Of a stretch of DNA of 64,000 nucleotides, positions 57,707-64,000 are shown in pieces. The translations under genes were made by a program, and so were the position numbers. Numbering within the stretch: the stretch's first letter is position 1; each line of letters starts with the position of its first letter. The stretch covers positions 1 to 64,000 of the forward strand of contig CAJXUC010000009.1 of NCBI GenBank assembly GCA_913061315.1, given 5' to 3'. Origin of the DNA: an uncultured Gammaproteobacteria bacterium (GTDB lineage Bacteria; Pseudomonadota; Gammaproteobacteria; GCA-001735895). The notes under the pieces are model-generated. The model was not told where the DNA came from. It saw only the letters and a list, made by a program, of their open reading frames with translations, and did no database searches.

Positions 57707-58540
57707 TCAACTTTTTTCTATATCGTCAGATTGATTGTTATTACTGACAGTTTGACCTTCTTCATCTGGCTCATCTTGGTCTTCTTCATCATCAGAAGAG
57801 TCCATGTTTCGGTCTTTAAACATGATCTTAGCAGCAATAAGACCCCCTTCAAATAATATCCACATCGGCACAGCCAGTAGGACTTGAGAAATAATGTCTG
57901 GCGGGGTTAGTAGCATGCCAATGACAAATGCACCAACAATAACATAGGGACGCATTTGGCCCAGTTTTTTAGGGGTAGTAATACCAACAGCGACCAAAAT
58001 AATAGTGGCGATTGGTACTTCAAAGGCCAAGCCAAATCCAAAAAATAATGACAAAACAAAATCAAGGTAGCGGCCAATATCCGTTGAAATGCTAATCATT
58101 TCAGGACCAACTGAGGTAAAGAAACCAAATACTAGTGGGAATACAACGTAAAATGCAAAAGCAATACCAGCGTAAAATAATATGATGCTTGATATAAGTA
58201 GCGGTGCTGCAATACGTTTTTCAGTTTTATATAGCCCGGGTGCAACAAAGGCCCAAAACTGATACAAAATTACCGGCATTGCAAGGAATACTGACAACAT
58301 TAACACCAGCTTGAAAGGCGTTAAAAAAGGAGAGGCAACATCAATTGCTATCATAGTCGAGCCTTCTGGCATGTGACTAGTAAGAGGAACGGCAAGATAG
58401 GTATAGATATCGTTTGCCCAGTAAAACAAACACAGGAAAATCCCTAAAATAGCGATCACCATACGCATGACTCGATCGCGCAGTTCAACCAGATGCGACA
58501 TCAAATTGCCGCTACCTTCCTCACTTTCTGATTCAGTCAT
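57707..58540 (-). CDS. tatC: Twin-arginine translocase subunit TatC
   Basis: 277 residues, six membrane helices. Diagnostic features: SHLVELRDRVMR near 15-26, the conserved Glu in the FWAFVAPGLYKTEKR loop, and FGFGLAFEVPIATIIL near 160-175. It recognises twin-arginine signals in the inner membrane. The C-terminus carries an extra acidic Asp/Glu-rich tail of about 35 residues that is longer than in E. coli. Last gene of the tatABC set; the DUF1513 protein at 10.6 kb is a likely client. Confidence 0.97.
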   Translation of the reverse strand: MTESESEEGSGNLMSHLVELRDRVMRMVIAILGIFLCLFYWANDIYTYLAVPLTSHMPEGSTMIAIDVASPFLTPFKLVLMLSVFLAMPVILYQFWAFVAPGLYKTEKRIAAPLLISSIILFYAGIAFAFYVVFPLVFGFFTSVGPEMISISTDIGRYLDFVLSLFFGFGLAFEVPIATIILVAVGITTPKKLGQMRPYVIVGAFVIGMLLTPPDIISQVLLAVPMWILFEGGLIAAKIMFKDRNMDSSDDEEDQDEPDEEGQTVSNNNQSDDIEKS

Positions 58541-58546
58541 GATGCA

Positions 58547-58999
58547 CTACCTTTTTTTCTTCGGCTCAACTACCGATGAGTCTTCGGTTGAAGTTGAAGC
58601 TGATTCAGCAACAGCATTCTCTACTGGTGATGTTTCTGGCTCAGAGGGACTTTGTTCTAAGGTAGGTACTTGTTCGGTAGGTACTTCCGACTTTTCTAAA
58701 ACACTAGACACAGATTCATCGATTGATTTCGCAACCCCCGACATGTCAAGACCCTTACTGGCTTCACTGACAACATCTTTTAGCGAACTTAATTCTTCCT
58801 GCTGTGCAGCGAGGAGCTTACGAATTTCGTCGGTTTTTAGCTCACTTTCAACATCAGCTCGTACATTGGTCATAAACCGCTTTAATCGACCCACATATTT
58901 GCCAACAGTAACTGCGACTGCAGGTAAACGTTCAGGTCCAATCACGACCAACGCGACAACGCCGATTAACACAACTTCGGTAAAACCCATGTCAAACAT
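58547..58999 (-). CDS. tatB: Sec-independent translocase subunit TatB
   Basis: 150 residues. The N-terminal helix MFDMGFTEVVLIGVVALVVIGPERLP with the conserved Glu-Pro hinge is typical of TatB, followed by an amphipathic helix (about 28-60) and a long Ser/Glu/Val-rich disordered tail. With TatC it forms the signal receptor complex. 6 bases separate it from tatC. Confidence 0.95.
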   Translation of the reverse strand: MFDMGFTEVVLIGVVALVVIGPERLPAVAVTVGKYVGRLKRFMTNVRADVESELKTDEIRKLLAAQQEELSSLKDVVSEASKGLDMSGVAKSIDESVSSVLEKSEVPTEQVPTLEQSPSEPETSPVENAVAESASTSTEDSSVVEPKKKR

Positions 59000-59101
59000 T
59001 AGCAGACTCTAACTATGAATATGATATAAATCCGCGGGTTAATCAGCCTTTAAATATCTTAGCTTAACCGACTACGAACACACTGGAAATCGTCTTATTA
59101 A

Positions 59102-59332
59102 TTAAGACGTTTTATCTTTTCCTTCGGTTACTTTACCTTCAATGATCTTATCATCCGCGCCTGCTGTTTCTTCAGTGCTGGAAGGTTCTTGATCTTTTAC
59201 AGACTTTTTGAAACTTTTGATTGCCCCACCTAAGTCACCACCAATATTACGTAACTTTTTAGTGCCAAATAACAAAATTACAATTGCTAAAACTAATAAC
59301 AATGACCAAATACTAATTCCACCAAAACCCAT
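59102..59332 (-). CDS. tatA: Sec-independent translocase subunit TatA
   Basis: 76 residues from the chosen start. [20 protein letters not shown] is the membrane helix, followed by the [15 protein letters not shown] hinge and amphipathic helix that define TatA. The open frame extends to 59410 inside hisE, but the ATG at 59332 gives the normal TatA N-terminus and has GAGGTG five bases ahead. The start lies 10 bases after hisE, so his and tat genes are transcribed together. Confidence 0.95.
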   Translation of the reverse strand: MGFGGISIWSLLLVLAIVILLFGTKKLRNIGGDLGGAIKSFKKSVKDQEPSSTEETAGADDKIIEGKVTEGKDKTS

Positions 59333-59342
59333 CTTTACACCT

Positions 59343-59666
59343 CTATTGCTTAGTTCGCGTTGATTTCTCTTCAATACCAGACAGACCAAAACGCCTATCA
59401 AGCTCATCAAGAACCTGCTGTGCTGTTAAATTTTGTTGCGCTAGTAGTACCAAGCTATGAAACCATAAATCTGCAGTTTCATAGATAATCTGCTCTTTAT
59501 CTCCTGACTTTGCGGCAATAATAGTTTCTGCAGACTCTTCACCAATTTTCTTTAATATGGTGTCAATCCCCTGATCGTATAACTTTGCGACATAGGAGCT
59601 AGATGGATCGCCACCTTTTCTTGATTCCAGCACAGTCATCAAGCGTTCAAGTATATCATCACTCAT
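59343..59666 (-). CDS. hisE: Phosphoribosyl-ATP pyrophosphatase HisE
   Basis: 107 residues, separate from HisI. MazG-like fold with [14 protein letters not shown] near 40-53 and [14 protein letters not shown] near 62-75, the metal-binding Glu/Asp sets. Catalyses the second step of histidine synthesis. Start overlaps the hisI stop by 4 bases. Confidence 0.95.
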   Translation of the reverse strand: MSDDILERLMTVLESRKGGDPSSSYVAKLYDQGIDTILKKIGEESAETIIAAKSGDKEQIIYETADLWFHSLVLLAQQNLTAQQVLDELDRRFGLSGIEEKSTRTKQ

Positions 59667-60046
59667 TGATAAATCTCTTCAGGATTTTTAACTATTTTCT
59701 CGTCTACTTGCCACAGTCCGTTGTTTAAAACACGAAAAAAACACCGCCGTCGACCAGTGTGGCAGGCAATACCACCAATTTGATTTACTTTAAGCAAAAT
59801 AACATCAGAATCACAATCAAGCCTGATTTCCTCTAACCTCTGAACATGACCTGACTCTTCCCCTTTAAACCATAGCTGGTTGCGTGAACGAGACCAATAA
59901 ACTGCGCGTTGATGTTGCTGTGTTAAATTTAAAGCCTCGATGTTCATCCAGGCCATCATTAATATCTCACCGCTGCTCGCATCTTGAGCAATGGCAGGTG
60001 CCAGTCCCTTGCCATCCCATTGAACGTCATTAAGCCAGCTATCCAT
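59663..60046 (-). CDS. hisI: Phosphoribosyl-AMP cyclohydrolase HisI
   Basis: 127 residues. Mg-site [13 protein letters not shown] and zinc-binding Cys and His in [14 protein letters not shown] are present, with [10 protein letters not shown] and [17 protein letters not shown] in the first half. Third step of histidine synthesis. Its ATG shares a base with the hisF stop (60046). Confidence 0.96.
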   Translation of the reverse strand: MDSWLNDVQWDGKGLAPAIAQDASSGEILMMAWMNIEALNLTQQHQRAVYWSRSRNQLWFKGEESGHVQRLEEIRLDCDSDVILLKVNQIGGIACHTGRRRCFFRVLNNGLWQVDEKIVKNPEEIYQ

Positions 60047-60819
60047 TATAGACGAACCTCAATACCTTGCTGTTGCATATAAGCTTTTGCTTGCTCTATT
60101 CGGTATTCGCCAAAGTGAAAAATACTGGCGGCGAGCACGGCATCAGCCTTACCTTTTAAAACACCGTCGACCAAATGATCCAAATTACCAACTCCGCCTG
60201 AGGCAATCACGGGCACTCGAACTGCTTCGGAAACTTGGCGGGTTAATTCATTATCAAAACCGATTTTAGTGCCATCTCTATCCATACTGGTTAAAAGGAT
60301 TTCACCCGCACCCAAAAAATCCATTTTTGCAGCCCACTCAACGGCGTCAATCCCGGTAGTTTTACGGCCACCATGGGTAAATATTTCCCATCGATCAACT
60401 TCACCCAATTGGGAAACTTTTTTGGCGTCTATCGCCACTACAATACATTGCGAACCAAACTTTTCTGCCGCTTCCTGAACAAATTCAGGATTGAATATGG
60501 CGGCTGTATTGATGCTCACTTTATCAGCGCCAGCATTTAACATACGACGTATGTCTGAGACTTCACGAATACCACCACCGACTGTAAGCGGAATAAACAC
60601 TTCACTGGCCACCGCTTCAACCACGTGTGCCATCGTGTCACGATTATCCGAGCTTGCGGTAATGTCCAGAAAAGTAATTTCATCAGCACCTTCCAAGTTA
60701 TAACGTCGAGCATTTTCAACCGGATCGCCAGCATCTCGTATTTCGACAAACTTAACCCCCTTCACAACTCGGCCGTTATCAACATCTAGGCAGGGAATTA
60801 TTCTTTTCGCTAAAGGCAT
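60046..60819 (-). CDS. hisF: Imidazole glycerol phosphate synthase subunit HisF
   Basis: 257 residues, a TIM barrel. Catalytic Asp11 in [16 protein letters not shown] and Asp in [14 protein letters not shown] are present, with the phosphate loops GGGIREV and [11 protein letters not shown]. It uses ammonia from HisH to form the imidazole ring. In the operon after hisA. Confidence 0.97.
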   Translation of the reverse strand: MPLAKRIIPCLDVDNGRVVKGVKFVEIRDAGDPVENARRYNLEGADEITFLDITASSDNRDTMAHVVEAVASEVFIPLTVGGGIREVSDIRRMLNAGADKVSINTAAIFNPEFVQEAAEKFGSQCIVVAIDAKKVSQLGEVDRWEIFTHGGRKTTGIDAVEWAAKMDFLGAGEILLTSMDRDGTKIGFDNELTRQVSEAVRVPVIASGGVGNLDHLVDGVLKGKADAVLAASIFHFGEYRIEQAKAYMQQQGIEVRL

Positions 60820-60869
60820 GTTTCGATGGCGTATTTAGTTGGCATATTTTATCGTCTGCTATTCGTCAA

Positions 60870-61601
60870 TTAGTTTTGATCAATGTATTCTTGAGCTTGC
60901 TCAAGGCTAATTGCGCCCTCGTATAAAGCACGACCAATAATCACACCTTCAATGCCCGATTGCTTAGTTTCATTCAGCTTTATAATGTCATTCATGTCCG
61001 TTACACCACCAGAGGCAATAACCGGAATATTGATAGCTGATGCGAGTTGACTCGTGGCTTCCACATTAACGCCTTGCATCATGCCATCTCGGCTGATATC
61101 AGTATAGACGATGGAAGATACGCCTTGATCCTCAAATTTTTTTGCCAGATTTTTAACTGATAGACTAGAGTTTTCCGCCCAACCCTGTACTGCCACCATA
61201 CCGTCTTTGGCATCGATTCCCACAATCACTTTGCCAGGAAACTCAACACATAGTCTGGCAACAAAGTCAGGGTTTCTAACTGCCTGAGTGCCAATAATGA
61301 CATAACTCACGCCAGCTTCTATGTAGGCACGTGCCGTTTCAATGGTACGGATACCACCACCAATCTGAATGGGTAAATCAGGGTATGCGGCAGAAATGGA
61401 CTCGATGACATCCGCATTCACGGGTTTGCCCTCAAAGGCACCATCCAAATCAACTAGATGCAGACGCTTACAGCCTTGCGAAACCCACTGAGTCGCCATT
61501 GCTACCGGATCATCAGAGAAAACTGTACTCTCTTCCATACGACCCTGTCGCAAGCGAACACATTGCCCCTGCTTTAAATCGATTGCTGGAATTAAATTCA
61601 T
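60870..61601 (-). CDS. hisA: HisA isomerase (ProFAR isomerase)
   Basis: 243 residues from the chosen start. TIM barrel with Asp8 in [28 protein letters not shown], and catalytic Asp in [14 protein letters not shown]. Fourth step of histidine synthesis. The ATG at 61601 overlaps the hisH stop by 4 bases and gives the normal N-terminus; five more residues could be read upstream. Confidence 0.96.
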   Translation of the reverse strand: MNLIPAIDLKQGQCVRLRQGRMEESTVFSDDPVAMATQWVSQGCKRLHLVDLDGAFEGKPVNADVIESISAAYPDLPIQIGGGIRTIETARAYIEAGVSYVIIGTQAVRNPDFVARLCVEFPGKVIVGIDAKDGMVAVQGWAENSSLSVKNLAKKFEDQGVSSIVYTDISRDGMMQGVNVEATSQLASAINIPVIASGGVTDMNDIIKLNETKQSGIEGVIIGRALYEGAISLEQAQEYIDQN

Positions 61602-62245
61602 GCTTGTCCGTCCCATTCGACAAAATTTGTCAGTAATTGAAGCCCTGCTTTAGCACTCTTTTCAGGATGACATTGCAGGGCAAATACATTATCTTTGGCT
61701 ATGGCACTGGTAAAAGTAAAACCATAATCGCACTCGCCAGCAATTAACTGTGCGTCGGCACAGTCTAGGAAGTAGCTATGCACAAAATAGAATCGAGCGT
61801 TATCTTCTATTGCATGCCAAAGCGGGTGAGGTTTCTTTTGAGTTAGATTATTCCAACCCATGTGCGGTACTTTTAATTTATTAGCATCGGCATCTTGGTG
61901 AAAATCACCAAAATACTTGACCTGCCCAGCATAATAAGACAGACAATCAGTGCCCTGATTTTCTTCACTATAGTCAATTAAAACCTGCATACCCATACAG
62001 ATACCTAAAAAAGGCTTTTGCTCAGCAGCGGCTAAAATTGTGTCACGCAATTCATGATCATGAATTGCTCGCATACAGTCACGAGCGGCACCTTGACCTG
62101 GAAATACAACTCGATCAGCCTTCATCACTTGGTCTGGATTCGAAGTCAGTACAACCTGCTGCTGCTTGCTTGCAACATGATTAAGCGCATTGACGACAGA
62201 ACGAAGGTTTCCCATGCCATAGTCAACAACGGCAATCGTTTGCAA
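61598..62245 (-). CDS. hisH: Imidazole glycerol phosphate synthase subunit HisH
   Basis: About 215 residues. Class I glutamine amidotransferase: Cys in [11 protein letters not shown], His and Glu in [13 protein letters not shown]. It supplies ammonia to HisF. The start is unusual: a GTG at 62257 overlaps the end of hisB by 11 bases, but it lies inside the best ribosome binding site, AAAGGTG. A TTG at 62245 is spaced correctly from that site and gives the usual N-terminus ([13 protein letters not shown]), so I prefer it. Confidence 0.93.
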   Translation of the reverse strand: MQTIAVVDYGMGNLRSVVNALNHVASKQQQVVLTSNPDQVMKADRVVFPGQGAARDCMRAIHDHELRDTILAAAEQKPFLGICMGMQVLIDYSEENQGTDCLSYYAGQVKYFGDFHQDADANKLKVPHMGWNNLTQKKPHPLWHAIEDNARFYFVHSYFLDCADAQLIAGECDYGFTFTSAIAKDNVFALQCHPEKSAKAGLQLLTNFVEWDGQA

Positions 62246-62246
62246 A

Positions 62247-62840
62247 CTAGAGCACACCTTTAGTCGAAGGAATCACACCAGCCATACGCTCATCAGCAGA
62301 CACCGCAAAACGAACTGCCCGGCCAAATGCCTTGAAAATAGTTTCAGCAACGTGATGGGCATTTTTGCCATACAACGAATCAATGTGCAGTGTGGCTGGC
62401 GCATGATTAGCAAAGCCTTGGAAGAACTCATGGATTAAATCCACATCAAACTGGCCAATACGCGCTCGCGGATATTCAACACGGTACTCGATGCCAGGTC
62501 GACCAGAGAAGTCAATGACCACTCGAGAAAGCGCTTCGTCTAACGGAACATAAGCATGGCCATAGCGCATGATGCCTTTTTTGTCACCAAGCGCCTGTTT
62601 AAATGCCCGACCTAATCCAATGCCAACATCTTCAACTGTGTGGTGGTCATCAATATGAGTATCACCATTCGCCTTAACATCAATATCGATCATGCCATGC
62701 CGCGATATTTGGTCCAGCATGTGCTCGAAAAATGGAATGCCTGTATTAAAGCTAGACTTACCGGTGCCATCCAAATTAATGGATACACTGATTTGGGTTT
62801 CTAGTGTGTCTCGGGTAACAGTTGCGATGCGATCTGACAT
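62247..62840 (-). CDS. hisB: Imidazoleglycerol-phosphate dehydratase HisB
   Basis: 197 residues, the monofunctional form without the N-terminal phosphatase of E. coli HisB. Metal-binding His sets are present: [13 protein letters not shown] near 38-50, [14 protein letters not shown] near 64-77, [14 protein letters not shown] and [15 protein letters not shown]. Sixth step of histidine synthesis and first gene of hisBHAFIE here; hisG, hisD and hisC are not in the window. Confidence 0.97.
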   Translation of the reverse strand: MSDRIATVTRDTLETQISVSINLDGTGKSSFNTGIPFFEHMLDQISRHGMIDIDVKANGDTHIDDHHTVEDVGIGLGRAFKQALGDKKGIMRYGHAYVPLDEALSRVVIDFSGRPGIEYRVEYPRARIGQFDVDLIHEFFQGFANHAPATLHIDSLYGKNAHHVAETIFKAFGRAVRFAVSADERMAGVIPSTKGVL

Positions 62841-62886
62841 ATCTTAGCTTTTCTAGGATCAAAAGAAGGTACAGATACTAATCGAC

Positions 62887-62932
62887 ATTCGTCCTGAATT
62901 CGACCTTTTATTCGTCCTGAATTCAACCTTTT
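62887..62932. repeat. Tandem 23-bp repeat upstream of hisB
   Basis: Two adjacent 23-base copies (62887-62909 and 62910-62932) differ at one base. Each contains TTCGTCCTGAATTC. They lie 47-92 bases before the hisB start, in its promoter region, so they could be a paired operator or a simple duplication. Confidence 0.9.
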
Positions 62933-63006
62933 AAATGACATTAGTCAACCAACCCATCGCAGTCACTAAAGTCTAGACACTAAAACAAATTATTTAAACT
63001 TATAAC

Positions 63007-63441
63007 CTAGTCCAGAACAAACGTTACCGGTCCGTCGTTGGTGAGTAGAACCTGCATATCTGCACCAAATTGACCGCATTCAACCGATTCATAACTTCGT
63101 CTAGCCACATCCACCATTGCGTGAAATATCGCTTCACCATGCTTTGGTTTTGCTGCGGTGGTAAAGCTAGGTCGACGGCCATTACGAGTATTGGCAGCCA
63201 GAGTGAACTGAGGCACCAGTAATAATCCGCCCTGAATCTCGATCAGTGACAAGTTCATTTTTCCATCAATATCGGAAAACATTCGGTAGTTTAAAATACG
63301 TGATACAAAATGACGCAATACCGCATCATTATCATCGGGCTGAACACCAATCAAAGCCAAAATACCCTGATCGATTTGACCTATGCAGACGTCATCAACA
63401 ACCACACTCGCATTGCCAACTCGCTGCAAGAGCGCAATCAA
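63007..63441 (-). CDS. dtd: D-aminoacyl-tRNA deacylase
   Basis: 144 residues, normal length. The Dtd motifs are LLVPQFTLAA (SQFTL-type, near 74-83) and NGRRPSFTTAA (near 87-97). It removes D-amino acids from tRNA. Its ATG overlaps the pip stop by 4 bases, as is common for this pair. Confidence 0.96.
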   Translation of the reverse strand: MIALLQRVGNASVVVDDVCIGQIDQGILALIGVQPDDNDAVLRHFVSRILNYRMFSDIDGKMNLSLIEIQGGLLLVPQFTLAANTRNGRRPSFTTAAKPKHGEAIFHAMVDVARRSYESVECGQFGADMQVLLTNDGPVTFVLD

Positions 63442-64000
63442 ACCAGCAGCCCTAACATTTGGTTACAGCTATCCACTAGTGCATGACTTATACCCGGTTC
63501 TGATGCCGCATGCCCTGCATTGCTAATAATTCGAAGTTGACTGCCAGACCAGCTTTGGTGAAGCAACAAAGCTTGATCAATGGGACAAACCATATCGTAT
63601 CGACCATGCACTATGAAGCCAGGGATATTTTTTAGCTTGTAAGCATTTCTAAGCAGATAATTTGGCTCAAAGAAGCTTTGATTCATAAAGTAATGACATT
63701 CAATACGGGCAATACTTAAGGCGAAATGAGGGTCGCTAAAATCACTCACCAGCTTATTATCTGGCATCAATGTAATCGAAGAACCTTCCCAGACTGACCA
63801 AGCTTTCGCAGCACCCATCCGAATAATTTCATTCTTGCTGGTGAGACGACTATAATAGGCAGCGACGATGTCATCCTGTTCAGACAACGGAATGGGATCA
63901 ATAAAGCGAGCCCACGCTTCGGGTTGAATTCTCGCCGCATCTCCCCTAAAAAACCAATCAACATCTTTCTCTCTGGCTAAAAAAATACCCCGCAAAATTA
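63438..64000 (-). CDS. pip: Proline iminopeptidase, C-terminal part (cut by window edge)
   Basis: About 187 residues of the C-terminal part of an alpha/beta hydrolase of peptidase family S33. The LRGIFL segment that follows the nucleophile Ser region in this family is at the very edge; the catalytic Asp in VHGRYDMVCP and His in NAGHAASEPG are visible. WAFxxWE-type (AWSVWEGSS) cap segment also fits. The frame stays open through the right edge, so this is a truncated view rather than a short gene. It releases N-terminal proline from peptides. Confidence 0.92.
   Translation of the reverse strand, partial: ILRGIFLAREKDVDWFFRGDAARIQPEAWARFIDPIPLSEQDDIVAAYYSRLTSKNEIIRMGAAKAWSVWEGSSITLMPDNKLVSDFSDPHFALSIARIECHYFMNQSFFEPNYLLRNAYKLKNIPGFIVHGRYDMVCPIDQALLLHQSWSGSQLRIISNAGHAASEPGISHALVDSCNQMLGLLV

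Noticed and set aside
1..64000. CRISPR arrays, rRNA genes, prophage or intact insertion sequences
   Set aside because: I looked for regularly spaced repeats, rRNA sequence, structural phage genes and transposases with terminal repeats and found none.

Overview
The window is a chromosomal contig end from a low-GC, probably marine or aquatic gammaproteobacterium. The evidence for this placement is gene order: yebC-ruvC-ruvA-ruvB next to tolQRAB-pal-cpoB followed by a tRNA-Lys, and hisB-H-A-F-I-E running into tatABC, are arrangements known from Gammaproteobacteria. I cannot name a genus. The first 41 bases are not biological: they match a Nextera Read 2 transposase adapter preceded by the end of an index, so the left edge is an untrimmed library artefact. 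The right edge cuts a proline iminopeptidase gene.

Layout. 0.2-0.9 kb: three tiny membrane-protein genes in one transcription unit. 1.0-8.3 kb: central metabolism (methylmalonate-semialdehyde dehydrogenase, an oxaloacetate decarboxylase-like enzyme, an ICMT-like methyltransferase, a DpkA-like imino acid reductase) and a SelD fused to an N-terminal FAD/NADH-dehydrogenase-like domain. 8.3-9.3 kb: azlCD. 10.6-15.7 kb: a four-gene imelysin / di-haem / imelysin / DUF1513 iron-related operon behind a good Fur box. 16-25 kb: threonine aldolase, YehS, GST, an EamA exporter, an ExaC-type aldehyde dehydrogenase, a truncated divergent SelO, a GAF regulator, DUF2956 and a dead EAL gene. 25-33.9 kb: tex, the divergent selenoneine pair senB/senA, BON lipoprotein, mtgA, AllA-like protein, Nudix and a peroxiredoxin-glutaredoxin hybrid. 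34-41.7 kb: leuA with a divergent Lrp-type regulator, a decayed thioesterase-like remnant, a SEC-C protein, marC, HAD, thiolase and an EamA transporter.

41.8-46.5 kb looks like an eroding island. It is bounded by the intact tRNA-Lys(UUU) gene on the right and by a 47-bp copy of that tRNA's 3' part (44 of 47 identical) on the left, in the same orientation. Inside are an intact Rieske oxygenase plus a PhnZ/TmpB-like HD-domain protein, and three kinds of debris: a broken LysR regulator, an acyl-CoA synthetase N-terminal scrap, and about 1.2 kb with no recognisable gene.

46.6-64 kb is dense housekeeping on the minus strand: cpoB-pal-tolB-tolA-tolR-tolQ (without ybgC), ruvBAC, yebC, a Crp/Fnr regulator, gpmI, tatCBA, hisE-I-F-A-H-B, dtd and pip.

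How the genes may work together: the most interesting link is selenium. SelD (selenophosphate), SenB (selenosugar synthase) and SenA (selenoneine synthase) together make a complete selenoneine route, although selD lies about 23 kb from senAB. No gene for selenocysteine insertion or tRNA selenation is visible in the window. The second point of interest is the Rieske + HD oxygenase pair, whose substrate I cannot identify.
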